From Hypomyces perniciosus (lineage: Eukaryota > Ascomycota > Sordariomycetes > Hypocreales > Hypocreaceae): DNA of 64,000 nucleotides. The position numbers and the translations under genes are program-made. The notes under the pieces are model-generated. The model saw only the letters and a list, made by a program, of their open reading frames with translations, did no database searches and had not been told where the DNA came from. Positions 50,604 to 61,816 of the stretch are shown here, piece by piece (the stretch's first letter is position 1; every line of letters starts with the position of its first letter). The stretch spans positions 2,294,001-2,358,000 of the forward strand of contig SPDT01000002.1 of assembly GCA_008477525.1 (NCBI GenBank). The letters run 5' to 3'.

Positions 50604-51505
50604 TCAGGTGATGGATTCATATCCATTCAGGTTGTTGTGGCATGGGTTGGAAGGGTTGGAAGGGTTGGATGGGTTGGCATGTACATAACAGTCAACATCT
50701 ACTGGAGAGTTTGACAATAGGTGGGTGAGGGTGTGTTTGATCGTAAATTTTCCAAAACGCCAATCCTTGTACATGAACTTCTCAATTTCAACCAACGACT
50801 GTGAACAAGTACCACCAAACACACAATATTCCAAATAACCCCGCCCATGGTCGTCCTCCCAAGTCCAATGCCAATGTCTGTAGAAGACCCACGGTGCACT
50901 CCCGTCCAGATCCAGTGGGCTCCATCCTCCATCAGTCGAGCCGATAAAGCCAAAGTCCAGGTCCTTCATGTCGCTTCGTTGCCGTCTTGAAGAGGATCAT
51001 GGCATGAACATTGTACTTGGTAACAGCTGCGGGTCCAAAGTAATACTGGTGAAACCACAAGGAGCCATAGGAATAATCGTTAGATTCTGAGTCGTGAATA
51101 CCTCCAAGTATGGGAGTTGTCGGGTCCAACAAAGTGAATGGAAAGGGATTGAGCGGTCAAGGGGTGTCGTCCATGAGGGAAAAGTCCTGGAATATTATGG
51201 TGTCACGCGCTCCAAATGTTGCTTGGACCAAACTTCAAGTGTCATACGAATGCAAAAAACGTCGCAACCGAAAATCGGGCACTTGTGTTCTCAGAGGCGA
51301 TGACCAAACTTAAACACGGACAGCAAAAGGATCTTGCCCCAGCACGGAATGCCGCACTGACCGTATAAATCCTTTGCACACAACTAGCAGGACCTTGGGT
51401 ACATGAACTCCAAAAAGAAGGACCTATGGGACTGTACAATTTGCAATCCTTAGGGTGCTGAGTTGCCCAGATTGAGGTAGTTGAAACATCCAAGTTTGGC
51501 TCCAT
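50604..51505 (-). pseudogene. Fossil gene encoding an aromatic-rich protein, unrecognised
   Basis: Minus-strand pieces: MEPNLDVSTTSIWATQHPKD (from 51505), then after a gap DPTTPILGGIHDSES and NDYSYGSLWFHQYYFGPAAV (about 51130-51030), TKYNVHAMILFKTATKR, and in another frame MKDLDFGFIGSTDGGWSPLD, PWVFYRHWHWTWEDDHGRGY and VEIEKFMYKDWRFGKFTIK (about 50969-50735). The pieces are clearly protein-like and collinear, but a TGA precedes the second piece and a frame change separates the last two near 50965. No GT..AG pair I tried joins them cleanly. I do not recognise the family. The 3' end runs into a repetitive GGTTGGAAGG stretch near 50646-50680. Confidence 0.5.
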
Positions 51506-52528
51506 GACAGTAATAATCCAATTGGAGATTCCAGAGTGCTTGGGGGTTGGCCGTTCATATAGTCCAGAGGGTGCTCACCTACACTCAACAACAACAAGTC
51601 AACGAGTCCCAGGAGAGATTGTCCAGATGGCCAAGAGGAAAGCTGCTCTGTCAGTTCGATCCAGAAACTTCAAGTCGTTTCCACGGCAACGACCCATAGA
51701 GGAGACACATAAAGGGAAATAGAAAGATTAAAACGGAAGAGAGAATCCTTTCAACAGGTTATGGCTAATATATACAAACCATAAAACTCACCTTGCTGCC
51801 CGGGGTGCGGCCCTGCTGCTCTATTAATGAAACCATTGGCATCGTCATCAAGAGACCGAGACTGGCTAAGAAGCACAGCGATAGCCAAGGAGAACCAGTT
51901 CCGGACAAATGCAAAAAACTCCACCCACGGCCGGTCCGGGCAGCAAGGTTTGCAAGCAACAAGACGAAAAAAGAAAACAGTCCACCACCCCAAGAAGCAC
52001 GTAGATATGCTCCTCTTTTCCCACCGTGCGCCGGATGCTAGTTATCAAACATATGCAACGTTATTTCATCCATGGCCGCAAATGCAGCCGACAACATCAA
52101 ACTCAAATGACCCATCCACAGCAAGGCAACATTGTCAAAGACCAAAAAATGGCATGCGTAGCACGAAAGGAAATACTCCGTAGTATCGGCAAATTTGTCC
52201 AAAAAAAGCAGGCCGAAATTGGCGTAGTATCCAATGGACTTCGTTCCAGGGTCCTGGAAGATTGGCATAGCAGCTGGAAAGCGGCCATCCAGTCTAGAGT
52301 TCCGTGGCCCATGAGTTTGTAAAATCCAATTGGTAATCACCAGAGTAGGCCCAGGACATCATCCTCAGGGTAAAAGGAGATGCAAAAACACCAAAATCCG
52401 GGGGGCGGTTGAAGTCCATCATGGCCCAGAGATTAGATCAAGAAATCAACTCACTCTCACAAGACATCCAGCTCGTGAGATCCCATGAGACAGACATGGT
52501 TATTCATGGTCATGGTCCTGGGAAAGCA
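51506..52528. other. Interval with a possible membrane-protein fossil
   Basis: On the minus strand one frame reads MDFNRPPDFGVFASPFTL then MMSWAYSGDYQLDFTNSW (about 52420-52315), another reads YYANFGLLFLDKFADTTEYF and NVALLWMGHLSLMLSAAFAA (about 52235-52075), and near 51960-51790 there is a hydrophobic stretch LSLCFLASLGLLMTMPMV. Frames do not connect. It could be an upstream part of the fossil at 50.6-51.5 kb or a second decayed gene. A TACTCCGTA copy lies inside it at 52174-52182. Confidence 0.3.
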
Positions 52529-53819
52529 TTAACGACGGGGAGGTGGGGGCCGGTGGACTCTTTCGCCTTCCCGGTCACTAAGACGACTTGATTCCCTGGG
52601 TGGTGTCTGATCTGCTGGGGTGGCAGAAGAGCGAGTCGGAGGAGTTTCTTCATAGGAGGCATATCCCTGTGGTGGTTGAGATGCTTGGCCTGCTGGGGAA
52701 GCTACAAAATCAGATCGTGGGACTCAAATCGGACGGCTTGGGAGGATAGTCGTTCGTGTTGGGAGACGCACCTCGACCGAAGAAGGGGTCTTGAGGCTGC
52801 ATGGCGTAGCCTGAGGCGCCGGCGGGGGCCTGGTTAGGGTAGGGGTAACTAGGAGCGGGATATCCTGCCTGGGAAGAAGGTGCAGTAGCATATACGGGTT
52901 GCTGAGGAGCAACGGATGACGCAGTGCGGTTGCCAGCATACGGATCACCGGGATAATTCCTGGGCGGCATGTTGGCTCCAGTGGAAACATAGGGCGCATC
53001 CTGGCCCTGATATCCCTGGTTCATGATGGCGCCGCCCTGGGGCGCATTGGCATATCTGGCGTCTGGGGGTCCGGGGGACTGCTGAGGGGGGGGCTGATAG
53101 CCGTTACCATACGCACCACCACTGGGGGGAGCAGCATAGCCCTGCGGCGGGGGTTGTTGCTGGTAGGGGCCAGAAGCGCCATTGTAGCCCGAGGCGCCAG
53201 TTCCTGGATATCTGGGAGCATCATAGGCAGCATCACGAGCATATGGGTCTTCTCGGTAAGGGGGCTCCGTGGGACCATGGTGCTGGCGAGACTGGTGGGT
53301 CTCAGAGTAGCGGTACTGGACTGTAGGCGGGTTAGATGCAACTGGTCTCGAAGCGGCGTAAGAGGCATCTTTGGAGGCGATGGTACCTCCGCTGGTGCTG
53401 CGCGCCGTCTGGGCGCGCCGTTCTCTGTCCCATCGTGCGGAGTCGGCTTTCAGGTCCTCGATCATGGCCTACATGGAGGGGTTGTGTCTCAGCAGGTCAC
53501 TCCAGAACATGGGGGCGGGGGGAAGACTCACGGTCGTCAAGTTCCTGTAGGCGGTAATGTAGTAGCCTTGCACGGGCTGGCCGGTTTGCGGGTTCTGTTG
53601 CAATGCACGGTGAGCGACTCGGACGCGAAAGGGGCGATGGTCGCGCAATTGGCGACGTGAAGAGGCGATGCGCCGCCGGCATACCTCATAGTGTCCCGGC
53701 CGCACCAGGGCGTCATTGCCCAGGTAGCGGCAGATGTCAGCCGAGATGACTTCGCGGTCGATGCCATCGCGGGGGACGAAATATTCGTTCTGCCGGGTAG
53801 TGGTAGTGGGTCGCGACAT
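52529..53819 (-). CDS. rfeG: RfeG-like protein, Pro/Tyr/Gln-rich
   Basis: Four minus-strand exons: 53819-53685, 53594-53532, 53468-52772 and 52701-52529, 355 aa. Introns 53595-53684, 53469-53531 and 52702-52771; the last (GTGCGT..TTTGTAG) restores an open C-terminal exon ending RPPPPRR. The N-terminus is the conserved part: RQNEYFVPRDGIDREVISAD, ICRYLGNDALVRPG, QPVQGYYITAYRNLTT, then AMIEDLKADSARWDRERRA. The remaining about 230 residues are low-complexity, rich in Pro, Tyr, Gly and Gln, probably disordered. Known: Aspergillus genomes carry a gene annotated as transcription factor RfeG with this N-terminal block; I recall the name but no DNA-binding motif is visible here, so the molecular role is uncertain. 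GA-rich sequence precedes the start. Confidence 0.75.
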
Positions 53820-53900
53820 GGCGATGGTGGTGGAAGTTCGGCGACGATGAGATAAAGAGGCCGAAGGGTGCGATAGTGAAGAGCGAGAAAAGGGAAGAAG

Positions 53901-53976
53901 AGAGAGCGAGAGAGCGAGAGCGAGAGAGCGAGAGCGAGGGAGAGAGAGGGAGGGAGAGAGAGAGAAGAGAGGGAAG
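53901..53976. repeat. GA/GAGC-rich low-complexity tract
   Basis: Imperfect GAGAGC and GAGAG units. It lies 80-160 bases upstream of the rfeG ATG, so it reads as a CT-rich leader or promoter tract on the coding strand, a common feature of fungal promoters. Confidence 0.9.
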
Positions 53977-55361
53977 AATGGAACAGAGGAGTCGGACCTC
54001 CGGTTGGCGGACTAATGAATAAAAATGTGACAGATGGTAAAATGGATGTACAGACAGGGGGGGTCGAGTCGGCTGCAGAGAACACACCAGATAGAAGGGT
54101 GGGTGTTCACGAGGAGAGGAGGGAAGAAAAAAAAAGAGGGCGAACGTTGTTGGGAGGACGAAGAGAAAGAGGCGGGCGGATGAACGTGTGATGCGAGGTG
54201 GCCGCAGGTGGTGGGGTGGGGCGAACGGGCGAGAAAACCCAGAGCAGTCCAGACGCTGGCTGGTGGTGACAGCTCGATTTTAGATGCTGTGGCTAAGATT
54301 CCACGGGCCGTTTCCCTGTTGCAGGCGCCCTGTGTCCCCTGTGTGTCCCCTGTCTCCTATGTAGTTATGCTGTACCCCCTAGGCTCCCTGTGCGGTGCTG
54401 CAGTGCAGTGCAGTGCAGTACTCGTACGAGTATGTACAGTGCAGCGCTGCGCAGTGAGTGGCCAGTGGCGACTGGAGGATGAGGATCGGCTGCCTGGCTG
54501 GATTGGATGGACAGGGCCTGCTGACTCTGACTCTGACTCGCCTCCTGAGAACTCTCGGCCGCTCTCTGCCTATCTCTGCCTATCTCTCTGCGCGCTGCGT
54601 TGGGCTTTGGGGCCGTTTGTCTGGGCGCCTGACGCTTCTGCCTCTTCAACACACCAGACGTTGCCGCCGCCTTGCAAAGATGGTTGGGCTGCGCTGCACG
54701 TCGCTGCAAAGGGCAACACGGTCCCGTCCAATGGCCTGGCGGGGTCCCGGATAGAGCGTCTATTGGATATTCGTCCTTGCGTGGGAGCGAATTCTGACAC
54801 CGCAATGGGTGGGATTTCTTGTGTGGCCTCTACCGCTACCGAGACCAAGGCCTCGTGAATGTGGCCTTGCGGGTGGCGGCGGCCTGTTGTCTCGCCTGCT
54901 GTCTCGCTGGGCTGAACTGAACGTAGTCTCCACACGATTCCCGCCCGTCAACGTTGCAACGTCCCGTATCGTACCCTTCTTTCTCGTGGGGGGGTTTTTA
55001 TGTGCTCCTTGTCCCTCTCTTTTTTCTTCACTCTTTTCTTTTAGCCGTCTCGGTATTTCCTGATGCATGCAGGGGGGAAAAGACGCACAGAGAGAGGAGA
55101 TGTCTCCTTTTTTTCTTCTCTTTCTTTCTTTTTTCTTTTGTCTCTGTGATGGCTGTACTACTAATAGTCGGTGTCGGGTCGGGGCAGATCTGGCCTGACC
55201 TTGTTGAGTCAAATTTGCCGATGACTCTGAATGGGGCTGATGTGACAGCGCACTGCTGACAGACAAGTCCCCGCAAATACAAAGTGCTACCGAGTCCAAG
55301 AGTACCCGCGTGATGGACAACTCAAGGAGAGGCGATTATAATAACGTTATGAATTACCGCC

Positions 55362-55362
<1 letters not shown>

Positions 55363-55403
<41 letters not shown>

Positions 55404-55412
55404 GAGTGAGAG
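55363..55412. repeat. (GA)n microsatellite with TAGA interruptions
   Basis: GA dinucleotides interrupted twice by ATAGA, in intergenic DNA. Confidence 0.92.
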
Positions 55413-57016
55413 CTGAAGGATATCGAAACTCGGGCAATCCTGAACCGAAAGAAATTCGCGCAGCAACAGGTTGACGCGGCTGGCTTTAAAGGTTTAATAG
55501 GCCATCCAGCGCAACAACCTTAGGACGGACTGGAAGTATTAATTTGGGGCCCCACGCTTGGGGTTGTAGCAAATGATGCTTTTCTGCACCCGTCTTGTGG
55601 TGAGGACAGTGTTCCTGCTGTCGGAGTCTGCCCTATGGCAGTCAACAAAGATGGTCTTGGTGAAACCGGTGAAATGATACAAGACGGGGAAAACCAAACA
55701 GTTACAGTACAGGGTGGGATCGATATTTCAGAGGGGCAAGGGCCTGAAGTGATGCATCATCCCAAGACCAACAGAATCGCCCTTCACTTTATACCACTCG
55801 CGAAACGGACAGACACGTCGTCATTTTCTCCTCCTGCTCGTCAAACAAACTTCGCCAGTGCACATCTGTTGGATCCTGTCACAAACAATCTTCGAGTGCA
55901 GGTTCGGTCCGCCCGTCAGAACATGCGTAGGTTGTTCTGTTGGGGCCACTCCTGCAGCCGGCTTGTCCAATTGCAGTGGCTGCGTTCGAAGAGGAGGTTG
56001 CGAATTCTGGCGTCAGGTGCGTCTCTAGCCAGAGTAGCGACACAACGTGTTTCACACCTCGAGCCCGTCACATTACCTCATCGGCGTGGACACCCTTGAC
56101 GCCATCCCGCTTGCTTGGTGGTTGGGTATCAATGCCTTGCCAGTTGGAGCCCAACGTCCATTTGCCATCCACTGGCGGCCCAAGCCATCTGGCCAATCAA
56201 CAATCGCCGTAGCTGTTCGTCCCATCTCCTTCTTTGCCACACACCTCAGCTCATGAATGGCGAGCAACCACTTGCCCAGATCACCATGGCATTTGTTTAT
56301 GCGTGTATTGCCTCATGGCGTTACGCATCCTCTGCTGTGCTTGTGGGTCCGGCTGCGATCCGCTGCTTGTTCGTCTGTCGCTCTCCATCCAACTGCTGTA
56401 CCTAGTAGTATGTAGGAACGAGGTACATGCTGTATGTACCTTCCGGGGTAGGCCGATCGATCGAGCCTAACGTCCCCAATTCGCCGGACCACCTGGGAAG
56501 CATCAGGGGGTGCTGATAGTTGTCTCACGAATGATTCAAGACCGCATAGGGCGCCTATGTACCATGTAGGCCTGCGGACGTAACCAGTGGACTTGTGTTT
56601 GTGATATTACAGTCCGATATTTTCTTTTATCGCAATTGGACCCATATTGCCTCTGAGACCGCCCTTGCCGTTGAGCAATCATCACATGCGATAGATGACG
56701 ACCCCATTCCTGCTTGGTTGGCTTGGTTCAAGGCAATAAACACTTGCCATGCAAAGTCCAGCGCATGCAAGCATGCAAGCATGCACCTATGCGCGGAGTG
56801 CGTTAAACAGGCACAGGTACGAAATACAAGGAATCTGTCGTCGACTGTGGACCCCATGAGACTCCATTCGTCACTACTCCGTATGGCATGTTGGTTAACA
56901 ATGCGGCAAAGCCATCGGCTCACCGCATCTGTTGAAAGGCGGCAATGCTCAACTTTGTGCAATACGTAGTATGTAGATCCACGCGATAGTCGGTGCCCTA
57001 CAGGATCAATTCCTAC

Positions 57017-59031
57017 TCACCCGAACTTGAGCTGTTTCTGCCCCTGTTCTAGCTTTACGCCCCCTCGGCCGCGTTTGGAGGATGCGCCCGGTCCCTTTTG
57101 GATCTGACTGCGGGAAGGCTCTGGGCGGTCGGCGAATGCAGACTTGACACGTTCTTCGTCTTGGAGGTCTTTGGCAAAGTGCCAATCCCCATGGCTTTGT
57201 AGTGACGCAGCATCATCAAAGCGAGCATTGCATCTGGAACACAAGAAGCAAGACATGGCGACGTGGTGATCCTCGTAACTTCCTATGGAGGCTTCGACAT
57301 CCAATATCGCGCCGTCGTCAGCCGATGCGGTGCCGGATTCATAGTCTGCATTGAGCTGTTCCTTTCCATTGGCTGTGCTATGGTCAACAGGAGACCTTCT
57401 GGCAAAGAAACGCTCTATTCCCCCCTCACCGGACCGGGGTTTCTTGCTCGGTCGGTCTGTGGAAGACGTGGGGCGACTGCTCGGAGACCTAGCGCGCAAG
57501 GCGGCCGCCTCGTCTCCCTTGACAAGAAAGGCACCAATGCCCATGTTGCCTTTGACTCCGTCTTCGAAGCCACCGACGCTCAGACTGAGATTCGCACAAG
57601 GCCAGACATTTCCCTCAGAGATGATCTGATAGAGCAGATCTTTAGCCAAGCTGAAAAGGACTTGCTCATCCAGCACCTTCGCCGACGGGATGGGGCCCTG
57701 TCTGCTCCGTGTCTGGCCAGCATGACGGTGATGCAGGTTGATAGTCCGCGGCCGTCGCTTATGCTCCAAGATCCCCTCTTCTACTAAGCGAGAGTAAATA
57801 TCGCCAGCAAAGATCCTGAGCCATTTGACCGCCTGTTCTGGTGTATTGATGAATGGCCGAAAAGATTTGGCCGATAGCATAGACTTAATCTGTGTCCGCG
57901 AGTTAACTTCACTGTGATCTATACCGCGAATGGTATTATACACCCAGAGACCTGTGTCATCGCCAAGCTTTGCCTTCATCTGTTCCAATGGCACTTCGAG
58001 AAGCTCCTTGACGCTGTCGGTCTGAAATGTAGAAACCACCTGGTCCCCTAGCTTGCCGCCCAAGTTACGCATCTTGGTAATCTTGATATCAGCAAGGAAC
58101 GCCTGGATGGCCCGGTTGCGCACGACAGTCTGCTGGTTGGGCTTCTTGAAAGCAGAGCCCAACTTGCTGAGAAGTTTGTTATTCGCTATTCCTGCCGAGC
58201 ATGTGTATCCCAGCTTCTCGCGTACTTGTGCCCGAATGTCGCGGACAATCTCAGAGCCTATGAGTATGGCCACGTCGTCCCAGTCTGGATCAAGCGCTTC
58301 TTCCTCCTCATCTAGGTCCACAAGGGCGTCGGCTTGCCAATCCAGAGCAGCTACAGGCGGAAGAGGGAGTGTTTCAGCCGTGTCGTCATACGGAGGGGGG
58401 CTTGACAGCTCCGGGAAGCGACGCAACAGCTCAGAGTGGACTTGAGCCGAGAGGTCAAGGAAGACCTCATCGATGCTGGCTTTCTCCACCTTTTGCAGGT
58501 TACGAGGTAGTGCATCTTTCACAAGAGCCAGGATCTTCCTTGATTGCAGCCGGTAGGGGTCAAGGGAGACTTTGTCGGTGGCGATATTGGCTGCAGCATC
58601 ATCACGATACGCCCACTTGTCGTCTCCCTCTCTCCAGGTCGCCACATGCTGGGCAATCAGGTCAGGGCACAATTTCTTGGCCTCAGTTATGTTGCAATGA
58701 CGCCCAATACCCCATTTTCTGGCCGCATAGTTTATGGCAATGAGGCCTTGCCTAAAGGTTGTCAGCCCTTGAATGTTTCACGCAGATACAAAAATGCATA
58801 TTAAACAGACGTGTCCTACCACTGTTGGACAGCGAGAGGCTTGTCCTCGGGCACACCAATTCTAACCATTTCACATTGCGCGTAGAATGCGTCGAGGTCG
58901 ATATGCGCAATTACCCGCAAAGCGCTCGTTGTGCTAGAGGCTGCTAGCTGGGCGAGCTGTCGATACGTGAATTGTGAACGGCGGCCAGTATGCAGTGGGG
59001 AGGACGCGCCGACGCCCGGCGAAGAGGGCAT
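57017..59031 (-). CDS. rad30: DNA polymerase eta (translesion synthesis)
   Basis: Two minus-strand exons, 59031-58820 and 58751-57017, 648 aa; the 68-nt intron has a GGGCTGAC branch and the joint reads AVQQW/QGLIAINYAARKWG. Y-family polymerase: catalytic HIDLDAFYAQCEMV (metal-binding Asp, steric-gate region FY), fingers with QGLIAINYAARKWGI, second metal site SIDEVFLDLS, thumb and little-finger domain to about residue 480. A UBZ-type zinc finger near residue 570 has Cys-x2-Cys followed by SHGDWHFAKDL with the conserved Asp, and the extreme C-terminus GQKQLKFG resembles a PCNA-binding motif. Known: it bypasses UV-induced cyclobutane dimers in the nucleus after recruitment by ubiquitylated PCNA. 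Start: MPSSPGVGASS at 59031. The stop codon lies within GGGTGAGT, which is also a good 5' splice site, so a longer C-terminal isoform cannot be ruled out. Confidence 0.95.
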
Positions 59032-60008
59032 ATTGCAATGCAAACGTGTGCTTTGTTCGAACGCAGATGCATCGATGTTTGACAGCGCGACAGCCCGGCT
59101 TTGCCGGAGTTTGGAGAAGAATGGTGATGGTGCGAAGAAGCACGAAGTCTGGTGGTGAATGCTACAGATGCCCCACCTCTATTATCGAGTATTGCTTTCT
59201 GATCCGGATTCTAGCTTCTCAACGCGTATTAGCATCATTTTCAGTCTATGACCTGCGATCTCGTCAATCACCCACAAAAAGCCGCCTTCAACAGCGTACC
59301 ACAGAATCAGGGTCGTCTGATTGATCCCGCCTCGATGAGATACGTGTATCGGTTCTTCTCCACGTGAAAAGTCTCAAGTGGTCGAAGATGTTCGCTTCTC
59401 CTCAACGAATTGGCTTCAAACACATCCGAGTCGCATTCCTGCGACAAAGCTTGGGCTTTTCTTCCTCTTATCTTTCGAGAGGTACGATATGTTTTGGAGG
59501 AGGAGAGGGAAAATGGAAGACCTACGGTGTACACTTGCTCCCGCTCGAGGAAGGAAGGAAGAACAGCACCACACGTGACATCTCTTCCCCTCTCTTTTCT
59601 TCTCTTCCCTCACCTCCTCAACAGAGGAGAGACATCTCTCATGGCTTCTGCAATCTTTATTATTGGCTAAGATGTGGTGAGATTGTCGGTAGGCGCTTTT
59701 CGACACATCTCGAAGTCACAGGATCACACGATATGCTACTGGAAACAGGCTGGAGGCTTCACTCCTCCAAACGACAGCGCCGTGCTCCTTGCCAGCTTCA
59801 CAACAAACAATGGAGTGGACGATGCAAGGACGGAACTTGCAATTAGCAAAACCATGCTGGCCCAGGTTTATTGAAACAATCCGTATACCTGTCCTGGCTG
59901 GCTAACAGAAATCAGAAAGATCGTTATGTGTCGTCAATACCGTCACCGCCTCACAGAGACAGAGAGCCCACCAGAACGTCATAACGGAATCATGTGCGAT
60001 CCCTTTTC
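59032..60008. other. Intergenic region upstream of rad30
   Basis: About 1 kb with no recognised gene. Contains the presumed rad30 promoter on the left. A purine/pyrimidine-rich segment lies near 59580-59640. Nothing else noted. Confidence 0.5.
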
Positions 60009-60428
60009 CTAGCTGAAGAATATCTGTGACCTCTCTTCAAAATCCCTGAGGTCACGAAGGGCCCTATCATAGTTCTCCCTCAGCTCAACAACCTCGTTGC
60101 TCTTCTCCTGGATGCGGACTTCCACTTGGAGTCTCAAGATCTGCCTGACATCATATGTGATCACTTGGCGAGTGATTTTAATGTTCTGCTCAATCAGCGC
60201 ATTGAATTCGTTGAATCCCATCCGCAGCATTCTCTCCCGCCACTCAACCTCACACAGAAGCCCCTGCCGCTCCCTCTGATACTGGTGGAGATATGCCAAG
60301 CGATCGGCGCCACGTAAGACTGGGGTATGGTTGAAGTCCCTATTGGATGAGTCTTGCTCCACGTTGGTTGCGTGATAGTCCCCATTGGGCGAGTGCTGGT
60401 CCACATTGGATGAGTGGTAATAGTCCAT
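60009..60428 (-). CDS. Small coiled-coil protein with heptad-length N-terminal repeat
   Basis: 139 codons from a true ATG. Residues 1-37 consist of near-repeats with the pattern Asn-x-Asp/Glu every seven residues (NMDYYHS, NVDQHS, NGDYHA, NVEQDS, NRDFNH). The rest is strongly helical and charged: DRLAYLHQYQRERQGLL, then ILRLQVEVRIQEKSNEVVEL and YDRALRDLRDFEERSQ, typical of a coiled coil. No family recognised. The repeat continues a few residues upstream of the ATG in frame (FEDPSN), so the true start may lie in an upstream exon; GAG/GTATGT near 60590 and CCACAG near 60476 are candidate splice sites. Confidence 0.45.
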   Translation of the reverse strand: MDYYHSSNVDQHSPNGDYHATNVEQDSSNRDFNHTPVLRGADRLAYLHQYQRERQGLLCEVEWRERMLRMGFNEFNALIEQNIKITRQVITYDVRQILRLQVEVRIQEKSNEVVELRENYDRALRDLRDFEERSQIFFS

Positions 60429-60437
60429 ATTGGATGG
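60328..60437. repeat. Degenerate 21-bp tandem repeat
   Basis: About five units of the form TCCAATGTGGACCAGCACTC on the minus strand, period 21 bp with one 24-bp spacing. It encodes the seven-residue repeat of the small coiled-coil ORF and stays open in more than one frame. Confidence 0.8.
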
Positions 60438-61816
60438 GTCTTCGAAACCACGGCCTGTTGAAGGTTTGTCTGCTGTGGCATTTGTGAGCGACGCTTATCC
60501 ACATTGGCTTCAAGCTTGCCGGCCAGATACCGAAAGCCTGACGACCCAAGTTCTGGACCGCCCGTTATGGAATAGACCACATACCTCGGCGATTTTGTCT
60601 CTTGCAAACGCACTAATACGTTTGGACGGAAGCTAGACACCGCACGATCTCCAGAGGCTGCAGACCGTTGTTGCCAAGTCAGTTGTGTGGACGTCTCATG
60701 AGTTGGGTGAGCTGGCTGTTGGTATTGCCTGGGACCTCGACTTACAAGGACGATTGTTGTTGGTAAAAAGATCTTGTCACAGCGATGGTCATGCAAAAAG
60801 CTGTGATGTTAGAAACAACCCCAGAACAGGCTATCTGGGAGCCACGGCAAGCTTTTATCTCCCCTCTCATTTGGTTACACAAGAGCACCCAAACAGGCAA
60901 ACATCTTGGTCACTTTTTTCCTCTTGGTATGAGTACGAGTAGATTGCCCAAAAGAGGAGCCCGCGGCTCGTGAGGGCCGTCTGGTTGGCTTCATGCACGG
61001 CTCGTAGTACCGACTCTTATTTCCCAGGATCCCTGTTGGATAGGTGCCAACCCATACGCAATAGTGATCTGATTACTCTCGTCAGCGCCCAGGCCCTCAC
61101 CCCCTGGGCATGCATGCAAGCTCACCCGCACACGACCATAGCTTTGTTGCCATTCGTGCGTGGCTATGTCGCAAGCATATCGCCCCCTCAAGGTGGTGTC
61201 GAGTTCGTTGACCGAGTGGCGCTCTCAAACGAATCGAACGGCCGACACAAGGCCATGTCGGCGTTGCTGTCAATGGCATTGATTGGACTGCTTACGAAGT
61301 TATACTGGAGCTGTCTCTTGTCTGAGATCAGGCGTCGAATCGGAGACAGCGTTGGATACAAACACCCAGAGCCAAGGCCGCAATTATGGAACTATTGCAT
61401 GAAGCCTACAATATTGACTTGTCATCAAACTCTGCGACCTTGCTTTTTTCTTCTTCCTCTGTACGAAGTACGTTGTAGCGTAGCATCCCAAATAATGATA
61501 TATGACAGCCTGATAAAAAAAAATATTACTAAAGTTACTAAATACCTAGCAGTAATACGAAGTACATTATTAGTATTGCTTGACTCTAAAATGCATAATC
61601 TATGCATGCATGTCGACGTAGCATTCGCCTGAGTCTCGAACAACCAACACGCATGCCAACATGTTGCCCCCTCCTCATCCCCCTCCCTGCTATCCTCACG
61701 GGCACTAGATTAGCCCCTCTCACCCGTCTCTAGACACTAGTATGAAACGCCCGATGAATCCACTAGACTACTAATCGAACGTAATAGTATGAGAAAGAAA
61801 AGAATCAACGGAAACA
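60429..61816. other. Intergenic, no convincing gene
   Basis: A 200-codon minus-strand frame (60194-60796) overlaps the coiled-coil ORF in another frame and a 220-codon plus-strand frame (60970-61632) has no recognisable motif; neither is accepted. The region 61500-61620 is AT-rich and lies downstream of the palmitoyltransferase gene. Confidence 0.45.

Larger units (their letters stand above)
53820..57016. other. 3.2-kb intergenic region
   Basis: No gene recognised. Contains the GA-rich tracts at 53901-53976 and 55363-55412, short direct repeats of GTGTCCCCTGT near 54330-54355 and GTGCA near 54400-54420, and a TACTCCGTA at 56875-56883. Several open frames of 100-216 codons lack recognisable motifs; their length reflects the high GC content between 54.1 and 55.0 kb. 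The left part is the likely rfeG promoter. Confidence 0.45.

Noticed and set aside
54208..55320. Several open frames of 100-216 codons on both strands
   Set aside because: The segment is GC-rich with short repeats, so stops are rare; translations are Arg/Ser/Pro-rich and frame-inconsistent.
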